Shown here one piece after another: positions 10,832 to 22,984 of a stretch of DNA of 64,000 nt (position 1 is the first letter of the stretch; every line of letters starts with the position of its first letter). The stretch is from Chlorops oryzae (taxonomy: Eukaryota > Arthropoda > Insecta > Diptera > Chloropidae). The position numbers and the translations under genes are program-made. The notes under the pieces were generated by a model. That model ran no database searches, was not told the origin of the DNA, and saw nothing but the letters and a program-made list of their open reading frames with translations. The stretch spans positions 16,224,985-16,288,984 of the forward strand of contig CM035807.1 of assembly GCA_020466095.1 (NCBI GenBank), in the 5' to 3' direction.

Positions 10832-11110
10832 TTAGTGTGGCTGCCACCATGAATGGTGACAATCTTAGGCTCCAAATGGGCCCGTTCTGATACTACGAAT
10901 AATGGGAATGCAATAAAAAACATAAGCAGAAAAAACGACCTTAGCTGGGAGTTGAACCCAGAGCCTCTCGTTTCGTAAGTTGAGACTCCAATGACGCAGA
11001 GGCCGTCCATCCATACGTAAGAGTCTAACGGAATCAATAGTCGAAACAGTCGGCACAGAGGCTTTAATGTTGTAACGGTAGCAGACACACAAACCCTATC
11101 CAAGCCCGTT
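10832..11110 (-). repeat. tRNA-derived SINE, copy 1
   Basis: On the minus strand the unit has a tRNA-like head with B box GGGTTCAACTCCC in the 10930-11000 part, then a body ending in CACACTAACC. A second copy at 52.2 kb shares the head, a GGCCCATxTG block and the GGCAGCCACAC tail, in the same order and on the same strand. The shared order of head, body and tail over some 200 bp supports a SINE family. It makes a false antisense open frame of 97 codons. Confidence 0.75.
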
Positions 11111-11111
11111 T

Positions 11112-11235
11112 TCAAAAATTTATTATTCGAAAACTAATTAAGCTAGAAAGATGAAGCAAATGGCGACTGATTAAGGAATCACAAAAAAGAAAGTAATATT
11201 TAAATCATTTTTCTCAGTGTATTCCCGTTCTTGTG
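11112..11235 (+). repeat. Partial copy of repeat family R
   Basis: The phrases AAAACTAATTAAG...AGATGAA and TTTTTCTCAGTGTATTCCC match the 3' parts of larger copies at 43.26-43.61 and 46.71-47.04 kb. Confidence 0.55.
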
Positions 11236-11640
11236 CCATTTTCTAGCCATTTAAAAATAGTAACTTTACATAAGTATGTATTACCTTTCGCTAGAAAAAA
11301 ATGCTATAAAAAAAAGTAAATAAAAATGCTTTATGAATTTTCTTCACTATGAAGTGATGATGTTGTACATCGACATCAGAAATTAAGGCTCTTTCCGACC
11401 GTTGTGCGTTTCGCCATTTTTATCTCGCTGATGGTTTAATGAGATTTTTTTCACACGGAAAAAGTTAAGCGACTGTGAAAGGTCCACACATGAGAGCGGC
11501 CATTCGTTGAAGTCGTAATTCAAATGATGTAATTAACATAAAAAGCATTCTCGGGTTCATGAAATCGTTAAAAAGCACTTCGTTTCGTGGTGATTTAGTT
11601 ATTAAAGGAGAAGGGTTTCAGACCAACAATTTAAGGTGTG
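11236..11640. other. No supported gene
   Basis: Unremarkable AT-rich sequence leading into the purine tract. Confidence 0.4.
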
Positions 11641-11654
11641 TGCATAACAGATTG

Positions 11655-12480
11655 AGGAAGAAAAAAAGGCAGAGAGGAAGAAAGAGGAAGAAAGAGGAAG
11701 AAAGTGGAAGAAAGAAGAATAAAGAGGAAGAAGGTGGAAGAAAGAGGAAGAAAGAGGAACCAAGAATAAGAAAGATTGAGAAAGAGATAGAAAGAGATTG
11801 AAAGAGGAAGAAAAAGGAAGAAAGAGGAAGAAAGAGGAAGAAAGAGGAAGAAAGATTAAGAAAGAGATAGAAAGAGATTGAAAGAGGAAGAAAAAGGAAG
11901 AAAGAGGAAGAAAGAGGAAGAAGAAAGAGGAAGAAAGAGGAAGAAAGAGGAAGAAAAGAGGAAAGAAAGAGAAGAGGAAAAGAAGAAAGAGAAGAAAGAG
12001 TAAGAGAGAAAGATAAGAGGAGAAAGAGGAAAAAAGATGTGAAGAAAGAGGAATAAAGAGGAATAGTGAAAAAGTGGCAAGAGCAAGAGGGAGATGGGAA
12101 GAAAGAGGAAGAGAAGAGTATGAGAGAAGAAAGAGGAACAAAAGAGGTTAAGAAAAAAGATGGAGATGAAAGATGAAGAAAGAAGAAAAAGAAATTGGAA
12201 ATGAAAGAAAGAAAGAGAGAGTAAAGAGAGGGAAAGAGAAGAGGGAAAGATAAGAGAGAAAAGAAAGAGAAAGAAAGAGAAAGAAAGAGGTGGGAAGAGG
12301 AGGAAAAAGATGGAAAGAGGAGAAAAGAGGAGGAAAGAAGATGAAGGAGGATGACAGAAGAAGCAAGAGGAAGAAAGAGCAATAAGGGGAAAAAGTGCAC
12401 AAGAGGGCGGAGGAGAGTGGGAGAGTGTGGGTGAGATAAGGAGGGAGATGAAGAAAGAGATATGGAGAAAGAACGAGGTA
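11655..12480. repeat. Homopurine GAAGAAAGAG tract, ~0.8 kb
   Basis: The plus strand is almost pure purine, built from GAAGAAAGAG and related decamers with drift to AGAAAGAG units in the second half. The complementary strand gives long S/F/L-rich frames of up to 260 codons, which are artefacts of the repeat. Such a tract can adopt triplex structure. Confidence 0.9.
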
Positions 12481-12756
12481 TACAAAAGGTGGTGAAGTGA
12501 GGAAAGTAAAAAAGTTATTGACGTAGATGACACAGATTGACAGGGAAAAACACACAACTTCCGATAATTCGAATTATTTGTATCAATGAAAGAATATGAG
12601 CTAGATATTAGCAATTCTTCAGCGGCCGTGGCCGGGAAATGTCGTATAATATCAGTCGGGTCTAGTTCTTTGGCGATTCATAGTGCATGGAAGGCTAGAA
12701 ATTCTCACTATATCGAAGTGCTTTTCATAATTTATGAAGTATGTAAATGAAACAAC

Positions 12757-12813
12757 TATCGATGGTCAATGTTCTAATTATCGCGTGACTATCGATGGTG
12801 CCGACTATCGATA
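12757..12813. promoter_or_regulatory. Cluster of three TATCGAT sites
   Basis: The motif [AG]ACTATCGAT[AG]GT occurs three times within 57 bp (12757, 12790, 12806), with a further TATCG between them. TATCGATA is the core of the fly DRE site, and CGATA clusters bind BEAF-type insulator proteins. No obvious gene start lies next to it here, so its use is unknown. Confidence 0.4.
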
Positions 12814-12814
12814 G

Positions 12815-14220
12815 TTTCCCAGCTCTACTATACAAACATACATTGCTAAATTTGAAATGTCTATACGAAAATATGTGAAAAAAGCATATGAGTGCGATTT
12901 GATTGCAAGAAAAGTAAGCCACAACGAACAATGAATGGGGCAACAACGAAAAGAAAATGTAAACAAAACAGTGACGGTCTGTTATCCGTGGCCATATTTT
13001 TATATTATTTTCATTTTATGAGTCTCTTGATAAAAACAAACAAGAACGAAGAAAGTTATAGAAAAGATTTCCAGAACAAAAACAAAAAAAAAAAAAAAAC
13101 AGCGGCAAGTGTTGGGCAAGAACAGCAGCATAAACCATTCTGCAGTATAAAAAGAAAATTAAGTTTGACCTGGGTTGAGATGATTAAAAAACTTTGGGGT
13201 TAAATTGTAGGGGCGTTGAAAATGACCGTGGTTAGAAGAACTCACAATGTTCCGCTCAAAATAAAGATTTAAAATAAAATGAATGCAATTCAAAATGCAA
13301 AAACGAAATTTACGCGATTTTCATTGAAACAGGCAAAAATTTTTTTTTTTAATCTGAACATAATGATTTTTGTGGCAAAACTGCTGGAAAGCTTGGTTAT
13401 TAGAGCGGCAGGAAAATCAAAACTTCTTCCTCACTGTTGTGGTTCTCCTGATGGAATGCATTCGGGCTTCCGATATTTCACGAATTAATTTTCTATGTCT
13501 TGACATAAATTCTACGAAAAGCTATATTATCCGGTTTCAACTACTGAAGCTATTTGATCCTTTCAGCATTACTTTTTATGGAAGTAAAGGCAAAGCCGTA
13601 CTCTTTATTGTCAATCGCATCAGAGTTACATACTTAAACATGATAAAGTGTGAAAGTGGAAGCCACATTAAGCTAAGGCCAATGGCCTTCGAATAAATTT
13701 AATTTTATTTTGTAATTTTTGAATTATGAAAATATTTTCATTGCAATCTTCATGAATGCTTGTTGGCGCCGTTAACATGAATTTAATTTAACTCAAAACT
13801 ATTGCCCCTAACCATGTTTTCTCAATTCTCGACTTCATTAGTTAGAGTTGCGCGTTAAAAATATGTGCTAAAAAGCTGTTAAAACTTTGAAACTTTATCA
13901 AAACTTTTGTCGTAAATAGTTAGCGTTGTAATCACTTCACTTTCAGACAATGAAGGTTGAAAGAAAAACTAACATAATTGTGGTTACTTGGCTGGGTCAA
14001 ACACGAAAACTTGGAATTTTCATTTTGTAGCACTTTAGCCAAGCTTTCAAGTTTTCGCTGCAAATAAAACTGAATGAAGTAAGTCCGAAGTGGAGGTAGG
14101 TAGGATATCTCCACGGGACATCGTGACATTCTTGAATGCCACTCGCCTATGGAATTAGATAAGAGTAGTCACAATAATCCTTGCAGGATGCAGTGACACG
14201 GAGGCTCGGTTCGCAACCAA
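12815..14220. other. No supported gene
   Basis: Several frames of 60-108 codons exist, but none shows a domain, repeat or splice pattern I recognise. Confidence 0.45.
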
Positions 14221-14225
14221 TAGTT

Positions 14226-14315
14226 AATCTAATCTAATCTAATCTAATCTAATCTAATCTAATCTAATCTAATCTAATCTAATCTAATCTAATCTAATCT
14301 AATCTAATCTAATCT
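14226..14315. repeat. (AATCT)18 microsatellite
   Basis: Eighteen perfect copies of AATCT in a row, with no interruption, so the array is young or actively slipping. Confidence 0.97.
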
Positions 14316-14316
14316 A

Positions 14317-16190
14317 AGTTCGAAGTTATTAATAAGGATAAACTTTAGTTGATCATGTGACCTCAAGATTTTCAACTGCCAAAAATAGGGTTTAAGCAAA
14401 ATTTATCCAGGGTATCGAATTTTTAGACTCTTGATTCTCAGTGATTGGATCAAGTTTGTGAGAATTTATATGTTGATCTCTCAAGATATCTCACTGAGTG
14501 TGTTATATAAATATTTGTTGAAAGCTTTCGAATGTGGCAACTTAAATATTTCTATGGTCTTTAGTATGTGGCCTGTTAATGGTGACACCAGACAGACACC
14601 TTCAACCTCTTCCACATCATTCGTTAAAGTGCAGATAATTTTTTAAAAATATTTTGATGATATTCGAACCTGATCTACAGATTTCCATATCATTTGCAAG
14701 AATTTGAAAATTGGGCGTGAAAAAAGCGCAATGTTTCTTAGAGTAATTGAACAAAAGTCGGCATATGAAGCGTTTTTTTTTGTCACGAACATATCCAGAA
14801 TCAATTTTCTTAACAAATGTGGTCTTGTGTCTGGGTTTGAGTATATTTAAAGATACATGAATATAACACCCTGACTTGTTTGCCCTTTAATTTTTTCGTA
14901 TTTTGTTGCTCTTAGCTTCGGAGTTCTTTAAGTCCTCTTAGAGCATTAAATTGCTGCGACATCTCGATGGGAAAAAATATGTCCTTTCAACTTGTTCTAC
15001 CACCAAAAGATTTCATAAAGTGCTGGAAATCCATAAAGTGTAAGAATCCAGAAGCAAGAAGGAATCTGTGCATTCAATCATTGTTCGTATGTTGAAATGT
15101 GCAAAGCAGTAAGTACCTAAATAAGTAAGAAGTGAACTGAAATTCGAATGAATCTCATGAATTTTAAATTTTGCTCAGAATGTGCTGCGGCAAAAAGAAA
15201 TTATGAGAAGTTCATGTAATTATTCCATTTCTCAGTATCATGGTCCGCGACCCGAGGTGGCTTTTATGCAGATTTCTCCGAATGTGAAGCATCTTTTTTG
15301 CAGCAAGCAATATATCGTTATGTGGAAGTGATTTGTTTTGCATAGAGGTAATGAGAGAACAGTAAGTTTGAGGATAACTTTTACTTGTCGTTTGTTCATG
15401 AAGCGCACTGAAAAATTATGGAGACCAGGTAAACGTATACCTTGTGTCCATATGATCAGATATGCCAAAAAAACATAAGCAATCTGTTAGGAGTAAATTG
15501 GAAATTTCAACTTTGATTTAGTGAAACGAACATGAAAGCCAAGAACGATTGCGAGGTATTTGGATTTGGTGTGCTTACATGAAAAATGGCAAAATATGTC
15601 AAAGTGTTTTGCCAATTGTTTCACTGCGTCATTGAAGGTTGCCCGATTCAATGTGACAGATTGATTGATTTTGGCGGTGGTGCATATAGAACAATATTCG
15701 GGGCATCATAAATTACAACAAGTCTATACTTTCCGTTGTACGAAGGATATTAAAATAAATTATTGATTCAAGATCGCTAAATTTAATTAAGGAAGGTTCT
15801 TTCTTTCATCTCATTTGATTATTTTTTCCGTTCATTTGGCAATTTCCGTTACATCCTTGCAATTCCGAAAGAGCTTGGGCATCTTCTAAGATTAATTAGC
15901 TTTTTCCAAATAAAAATTTGGTTTTAAGAAATCTTAGTATTTGACCCAGTTTTACTTCTTCAAACTTCAGGGTTTGGGGTACCCTTCGTATGAGTCACGT
16001 CATTTCCATTGAATAACATTACGTATACGCCTTATTGAAATGTTATTTTTTGGACGATCGGAAACCCTACTCTAAAAGATATTTTACTTTGCAAACATAT
16101 ACAGAAACTATGTTTGACACAAAAATTTCATGTTGTTTCTTAGTGTTTTTTGTTTGTGTGATACAAAAGAGCTTTCAAAAAATGGTTGCA
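14317..16190. other. No supported gene
   Basis: AT-rich spacer. No transposon ends, RNA genes or convincing coding frames seen. Confidence 0.45.
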
Positions 16191-16192
16191 AA

Positions 16193-17304
16193 CCCAAGTA
16201 GCAAAATAGGTCGAAAATTGGTAAATTCTTACCTATATTAGGTCAGAATATTTACTTGACCTAACCTAAATAGGTCGAAATTACGTCGATTCGACGTCGA
16301 GTCGACGTAAGTGGGGAATAGATTGGAAGTCAATTGGCGGTAATAATAGGTCATAATAGGGCATTTCGACTTCAAAGTCAGGGCGAAAAGAAGTCCGTTT
16401 ACCTAATATTAGTCGAAAAGAAGTCGCAATGACCAATTTTCGACCTAATTGTACTTATGAGTAAAACGAAAGAGAACGTAAAAGGAAACGAAAAAAGTGA
16501 GAGAGAGAGTAACAGAGAAAGATATTAATACATAATATCTTACTCAGTCATTCGTATTACTCGAAAGTAGAAATGAACGAGAGATTTTCTTCTTCGTGTG
16601 TCTTAAGAAATAAATAATAAATAAAATATGGACTTCATTAAAAATTATTTTGCGCTTAATAAGTCCCAAAAACATATGCCCGCTGAGATTTTTCGTGAAA
16701 GTGTTCCTTCTACTTCTTCATTTTTAAGGGGCTTTCTCATTGATGGAAATTAAATAAATATTGCTTGAAAAAAATTGTTTTTCTTAAAGAAAAAACATAT
16801 GCAGAAGAATAATTCTCAATTTGCCATTCGAAAAACATGGCGGAGCTCGACCTATTTTGACCTATTTCGACTTTAAAGTCAAACCGACTATGAAGTCCAA
16901 AAATCAAGTCCGCTCGACTTTGAAGTCGAAGCATGCAACAAAATAAGTCAACTTTTGACCCTATTTCGCCCTATAAGTCAAACGGACTTTAAAGTCGAAT
17001 TTTAGTCAAAAAATTGGTCTGTTTGCCTTGAAAAATTACCTAATTTGGAATTCAAAGTTAAGTCAATTTTAAGTCACTCAATAGGGAATTTTTTACCTAT
17101 TTTCGACCAAAAATCGACTTGGAAGTCGAAGCGACTTTGAAGTCATGAAATAGGTAGAATAGAGGTAATTTGGACCTTCGAAACGGACTTTTAAGTTAGG
17201 TCATATTTAAGGCCGGAAAATAGGTCAGAAATAGGGTATTTTCAACCAAAATAGGTCGATTCGACTTGCTGCTGGTCGAATCGCTCTATTTTGCTCTGCT
17301 TGGG
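16193..17304. mobile_element. Foldback-like element with ATAGGTCGA subrepeats, ~1.1 kb
   Basis: The left end reads CCCAAGTAGCAAAATAGGTC and the right end, complemented, CCCAAGCAGAGCAAAATAGA, giving imperfect terminal inverted repeats. Both arms (to about 16450, and from about 16845) are packed with degenerate copies of ATAGGTCGA and of the palindrome GACTTNAAGTC. The centre is ordinary AT-rich DNA with a GAGAGAGAG stretch. There is no transposase. Long, repeat-filled arms are typical of foldback-type non-autonomous DNA transposons. I cannot assign a superfamily or a target duplication. Confidence 0.65.
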
Positions 17305-18925
17305 AAATTGCGCTTATATTATGTAACATTGTTATTCTGATGATCAGGGCATGGATTTTGATGACTTTTATATATTTAAAGCATACTTTATGAAATAAAA
17401 ATTTTGTTCAACTCACACAAAATTAAGATTCCAATAGATTTTAAATATCAATATGATTTTTTTCGAAGTTATAAAAGCGGTTTGAAGTTCAACTTCGTTA
17501 AACTTATTCGCCAAATGTTGGTAAGAAAATTTTTTGCCCGATAATGTATGCTTTAAGTTTATAAAAGTTAACAAAATCCAAGCCCTGCTTATGATATAAG
17601 TATTAAAAAATTAAACCAAAATTATACGAGTATCAAAAACTGTGCAATATAAAACTCAAGATTCAAAGCGAATAATTTACTACCCATCCCTATCCTGCAT
17701 TTATTCCAAGTCATTCTACCGGGAATCGAGTGTCTCAACATGTCTCAATCATTGAACACTATATAGAATATGGTAAGGCGCTCTTTTTGCAAAAATAAAA
17801 GTCTAACAAGATCATGACTATGACAATCTTCTTGAGATCAGCTAAGTGAACGCTGAGGACTGAAACAAGTTTGCACAAAATAAGAGTGCATATTTCACTC
17901 AACAGCACATGCCATGAATTATTCAAACTGAATTATGAAGACAACCCAGCAAATCGTGTTTCTGGTAAATTTTCCAAATTTTCTCGGAATTTTTCCACGA
18001 ATGTCTCTTGGTAAAGCTAAATGGGCATCGGGAACTTTATTCGAAAACATTTTGTGTACATGTAGCAACTGTCCCTCTCTTGCACGGTGGAAATGGCATA
18101 TGTGTGAGTGAACATCATAATACTTGCATTTGTGCTGGTCACATTTCGAAGCAGATTTTGCTGGGAAAGCTTCCTGTACGGAAGCAGGAGGAAGTTATAC
18201 GTTGTAATCACTGTTGACGATCTCAATTTTCGACTCCGTTGGTGTTTATTTCAAATCTTTGTGGAATAACAAAAATGTCTTGTCTTAATTTCCGACAACA
18301 TTTTGTTTTGAAAAAACTTCTACAATCAATTCTTAAGGCCTTAAGGATTTGTCTTTTGGGTTTTTACTATATTACAAAAGCTAGTTTTGTTTATAAGTGT
18401 GCAGAGTCAAGATTCCAACACTTTATTTCTGGCCTGAAGACTACATTTCACGGAAGCATTTGATAATTGCTGACCGCATTTTATTTCAATCACATAAATA
18501 TAGCCACCCGTCCCGTCCTTTAAAAAGCATGCTTTGCTCATTTGTTCCAATCTCATTGCATAAAATTACCACCAGAAGATGCTCATATAACCTTAGATTG
18601 GGAAGGCACCTGTCCACCAAGTTTTTCATTCTTCTTCCTATCCTTGTCGTTATAACAATGTCCATCATCACGACTCGCTTCTTGTTGGCTTTTTTTGTTT
18701 CTTTTATGCTTTCATTTCTCGAAGTTTTCTCACAGCGGGATCACTCAATGATGCTTCGAGCGAATTTTTTTTGCTAAGTCCTTTACGTAAATTCATTTGT
18801 TCTTACGCGGAGGGAATACAAAAAAAAAATTAATTTTAATAAGTATTTTAACCAAATGTTTCCATTTTTTATACAAATTTGCGTTCCTTGTTCTAATGTT
18901 TTCGTTACAAATTCGCTGAGCATTT
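17305..18925. other. No supported gene
   Basis: Spacer between two transposons. Overlapping frames of 60-126 codons on both strands at 18.0-18.8 kb show no domain. Confidence 0.45.
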
Positions 18926-18930
18926 TCATA

Positions 18931-19529
18931 CGCTGGCGGGTCAATAAGTCCGTGACTTTTTGGATTTCCATTCTCTTCATTGTGATAGAAACACTACTGC
19001 TCCTGTCAAATGACAACTGACAGTCAACTCCTCCTGTCAAAATTTAAACAAGCTGCGTCATTTAGTTTGTGCTTGGTAGCCTAGGCGCTTTTGCTAGCAG
19101 ACTACCTTCCGTCACCAAAATAGGTTTTTTTTTGTGAGGAAAAAATGAAACAAAGTGAACTTTCATGAATTGGGCTACGTCTTTTTCTCCAGATTTAGCC
19201 CCGAGTGACATCAATTTATCTTCAAAGTTGAAGAAATGCCTTCAGGCGAGAGAGATTTGACCCAACAAGGAAATCATCCCACAAACAAATTTCGATTTTT
19301 ATGATCTCGACAAATCGAGGCTGTAGGACTAAGGGCGGAGGATGCAACCGATAGGACAAAATGGAAGAATTACTCGCGTTTTGCGCACCCCTGGATAGGC
19401 AGGAACTTTTAACACGCAAGAAGAAGAAAATATGACTTCGACAAATCCTATTGATGAAAGATACAAAAATGTTTTATCTAAAAACCTATGTTTAATTCCA
19501 AAAATCACGGACTTCTTGACCCGCCACCG
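18931..19529. mobile_element. Deleted mariner-like element, carrying a nested RTE
   Basis: The ends are inverted repeats starting CGCTGGCGGGTCAATAAGTC on the left and, complemented, CGGTGGCGGGTCAAGAAGTC on the right, each next to a TA dinucleotide (18929-18930 and 19530-19531). Inside, around 19180-19250, a plus-strand stretch reads SPDLAPSDINL and KLKKCLQ, the mariner signature around the third catalytic acid, followed by an FDFYDLDK-like piece. Most of the transposase is deleted. An RTE 3' fragment interrupts it at 19317-19430. Confidence 0.85.
19317..19430 (+). mobile_element. RTE 3' fragment nested in the mariner element
   Basis: GAGGCTGTAGGACT, GATGCAACCGA and CGCGTTTTGCG, then AACACGCAAGAAGAAG, match the end of the 2.6-kb RTE copy. 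It is flanked by a 17-bp repeat, TATGATCTCGACAAATC at 19300-19316 and TATGACTTCGACAAATC at 19431-19447 (two differences). The insertion therefore came after the mariner copy. Confidence 0.85.
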
Positions 19530-19531
19530 TA

Positions 19532-20329
19532 TGCGTACAATCATTCAAAATTTTTATAAATAAAAATGCTTAAATTTCTATGACAGGCTATATGTTTGTT
19601 ATACATAATGTGTTAAATGGAAGTTACATTGAGCATCCATCTATAGGTATACTTAATTTAAGACTTTTTTTTTATTGTTCCTCTATTTGTAAGAAAGTTT
19701 CCTCAGCAATAATACCGCGAAAATTCAATGCGCTTTGAGTTTAATGGATGCGATTTGAATTTATCATTTTAAGCTTCTGTGCGTCCGTTAATGTTCAAAT
19801 CAAGCCATTAACGCCAAGAAAACCATTTCCCACCATTTCTTATGGAATCCTGTTGTGATTTCGTATCATTGCTTTCAGGCTCTTGCTGTGATTCTCTGAG
19901 CAATGCGCTTATTTTCTTATTCTTTCGATACGAATTTGTTGCATGGCATCATGTCGCGACGCGTTGTTGGATACTTGCGATTCTTTATTTTTGAAACATT
20001 TTTAATGGTGTTTTTACGTCCTTGTTTTATGTCCGCTTCCTGTGTAGAATTACGATATTTCAACTTTATTTCGCTTCGAGTTTTATTAAAAGCATTTCAG
20101 TGAACGTTTGGCTTTAGCATTTAAACGGGTTGCAGAGAATTTCTTGGCCACTTTTTTGTACATAGAATTCCTTTAGCATTTAATTGATTTAAAAAAAATA
20201 ATATTCGATAAGAGTTAGGTTATTTGGAGTCGCGGATTTTTATAGACGCAAGATCTATTCGGAGATACCTGTGAAAACATTAATCCCTGTGCAATAATAA
20301 ATTTCCGTTAAACTTTAAATTTAAATCTT
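19532..20329. other. No supported gene
   Basis: Spacer without recognisable content. Part of it may belong to the older duplicated block that is clearer from 20330 onward. Confidence 0.4.
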
Positions 20330-20750
20330 GAAATATCCTTCAGTGCTAGAAGGCTTGGCACGGCTGAATGGGCCCATTGCCAATTTTCTCACGCATACAC
20401 AACAATCTAAAATCGTTTTGTGTAATGTCAGTGCTTGATGTATGAGCCTCAAGAGCAACGAAAATTGCAGACGCAAGTATTTGGGGATTGTCTGCGGGCG
20501 TGCAACGCTTAGCCACTCATTTGAGTTCAACACTAAAAGCTAATAGGATGAAGCATCAATTGCTGCCGGCTCGAACGCAATGCAATTTAAAACTCTGCTA
20601 TTTATGTGGGAGAGCACTGGGGAGTCATCAAGTTTGTGGCATTATTTCTTGCCTTCAATTGGTGCCAAAATCTGATGCAGCGTATAAGCACAGTCCAATC
20701 CAGCACGAAACGCATAGGATTCAACCGAAATTATTTTTTTTGTAGATTTC
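20330..20750. repeat. Local duplication, block A1
   Basis: Resembles 54270-54690 in the same orientation. Shared landmarks are AATGGxxCxATxGCCAATTTTC, TGTCTGCGGGCxxGCA, AATAGGATGxAGCATCAxTTGCT and GCACTxxGGxxxCATC. Both copies can be read as related peptides with an LKxNRMxHxLL core, but each has frame breaks. It may be a decayed duplicated gene or an old repeat. I do not recognise the protein. Confidence 0.5.
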
Positions 20751-20907
20751 TTCTGTTTTTCTTTGTGCGTTCATGTGCAACCTTCGGAAGGATGCTAGAA
20801 AGATAAGACTTTGTTATGGACAGGAAAATAAAATATTAAACGATCGAAACGAGAAAACGCGATAAGTTAAAGCCGCCAACACGATTCGAAATAAAGTTAT
20901 TTTTACT

Positions 20908-21440
20908 TAGGTATGAGTCCAAATTTGATACTTTTGGGTAAAATGGACTCAACTACATACGGAGAAAAGTCAACAAAAGACATTTATGAGAAAAATTTGA
21001 TGCGTATGGTCAGACATTCTGGAGGAACTATAGTGGTATGTAGGTGCATAGTAAAGGCTGAGTTGGAAATCTGGCTTTATTTTCAAGAAAGCTGAATCAG
21101 TTGATATAATTCGATAATTTCGAAAATAATTTAAGCCACAATTTACTCAAATTGGGACGGAAAACTACGAAGCTTTCTTTACGGCAAGATAATGGACCCA
21201 CACACATTCGTGTACTGGCCGGCAATGGCTCTTGTATAACTTCCCGCAGGTATTGCATACACGTCCTTGATATCAATCCTATCGAGCATACTTGGAATTT
21301 CCTATTAAAAAGGATTCAAAAATCCTCAAAGGAGGTCTTCTTTACAGCATCAAGAAATAAGTGGGCAAAAATGACCCAAAAGGATACGTCTGAAAGTGAT
21401 TATAGAAGCCAAAGGATTCCCCACAAAATATTAACTTCGT
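20908..21440 (+). pseudogene. Tc1-type transposase relic
   Basis: Pieces of a DD34E transposase appear in order across shifting frames: ESKFDTFG near 20915 (followed by a stop), then RHSGGTIVV near 21010-21040, QDNGPTH at 21185-21205, and NPIEHTWNFLLKRI near 21276-21320. The second Asp and the Glu are 31 residues apart, against 34 in intact family members, and the first acidic position reads Tyr-Glu. Several stops and shifts make it non-functional. It separates duplication blocks A1 and A2. Confidence 0.8.
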
Positions 21441-21669
21441 AGTTGGAATACGTTTAATATGAAAAGGCTTAATGTGTAGGTAAACTGCACAGGCTTGAAA
21501 TGTAGCCAATTAATTGTGCTTTTGAGTACGGAAAAAAAATTTAATTTACTTTGAAATCCCTTAAAAGGACTTTTGATATTTTCTTCAACATATCACAAAA
21601 GCAATAAAAAATCCATTAACTTCAAATTGGAAAACGTTTCGAGGAAAAACTTCAAATTCCTTCTCCTCA

Positions 21670-22180
21670 GTCTGTTGTAGTTGTTTCCTAGAATTTTATG
21701 CTGGTGTCAAGAGAAACCGTTGGAGAAATGCTCAATGGAAGCAATGGATATCAATCGCTCAAGTGATTTGCATATAAATTCATTTACCTTTTGTAAATCA
21801 TCCGCGTTCAGACTCATCACAGGGAGACACTCATTCATTCTCATTGTGTGGCCGTGATTCGTGTTGACATTAGTGCATTAACGAGGGGTAGCATAGTCAG
21901 ATACGTCGATTTTAATGATGTGAATCGAACAGAAAATGTAAGGGAATCCTGACGAGTGAAGCTTTTGATGTTGGAGTATCTGATGCCACATGTGGAAGTG
22001 GCTGTCGATGGCTTTCGATGCTGACAATTTCAATTGACGCGTGATTGTTTTTCTTTGATCGATGAACTGAAGAGGCGTAAATGATGAATTAAGTAAAAGT
22101 CGGTTCTACTTTTCAATTCAGAGACGCATTGTTATACGCCCGCATTGCGACTCCATTCAAATCCATTAGATTTGCTTAAT
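21670..22180. repeat. Local duplication, block A2
   Basis: Resembles 61915-62380 in the same orientation. Shared landmarks are TCTGTTGTAG, GATTTGCATATAAATTCATT, GGAATCCTGACGAGT and GAACTGAAGAG. On the minus strand both can be read as peptides with an SSGF...HIIK.DV.D stretch and an NEFICKS stretch, each broken by shifts. The similarity in protein reading suggests a decayed gene pair. Confidence 0.55.
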
Positions 22181-22360
22181 ATTTTATCCATTCAACGGAG
22201 CAGTGTTGCACAGTGGTAATCATGGCGCTTGCTATGTTAGACTTGGCACAAATTAGCCTTTAATTGGTCATGTTGATGTATGCGTGACGTTATTCAAGAA
22301 GAAGCTAAATTTCTTTTGGGGTCGTAGTCTTCAACTCGGCGTAAGAGCTTCGAAAGTTTA

Positions 22361-22975
22361 AAGGGTATAGCACTATAAGCATAGTGATTCGGCCCCAAAA
22401 ACCGATTTCAATTTCAGCTATTTTACTGTTTAGGTCAATGCAAAAATTTAATTTGCGCCGAATTTTGGCTCTCTATCTCTTATAGTCCTTGACTATCCTT
22501 GAATATATAGTTTTTTTTTTAGAGAAATTTAAAAAAAAAATCATATCTAAGACAATTATAAAGATAGAATGCTCATTTAAAAGCCCATACATAGAAAGTT
22601 ACTTTAAAAATATTACAAAAATAATTTTCAGGCAATTTTACTAAAAGCAATACATGCTCCCGTGGAAGGATATTTTTCCATGACAATTTTTTTTGTTGTT
22701 CAAGGTATGCTACTAGCTTAATTAAAATTCTCGAAAATAGAGTTTTATACCAAGATTAAGTGTGTTAAGTTTCAATACGCTCAAGCGAGTGCAACATCCT
22801 TAAAAATGGCATGTTAAAAAAAATGTTGCATACTTCGCGGGTATACCTGTGATTTATATAATTTTTCCGTACAGTCATATCATGTGAATTTGTGTAACAA
22901 ACAACAAAGAAGAATAAAAAATTGCCTAATCCTACAGAAAAATCTAACCACAGTCCAAATAATCTGGAATATAAT
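22361..22975. repeat. Repeat family X, copy 1
   Basis: Starts AAGGGTATAGCACTATAAGC. Internal blocks include ACATGCTCCCGT, TTTTTCCATGACAATTTTTT and TTGCATACTTC, and it ends around CCACAGTCCAAAT. Two further copies lie at 45871-46500 and 53385-53920. Its flanks resemble an uninterrupted stretch at 26875-26990, suggesting a filled and an empty site. The family is not identified. Confidence 0.75.
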
Positions 22976-22984
22976 ATTTTAGTC

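Noticed and set aside
11602..12614. Long minus-strand frames of 135-260 codons rich in Ser, Phe and Leu
   Set aside because: They are the translation of the homopurine repeat in all three frames. Overlap of several frames and lack of any other composition show they are artefacts.
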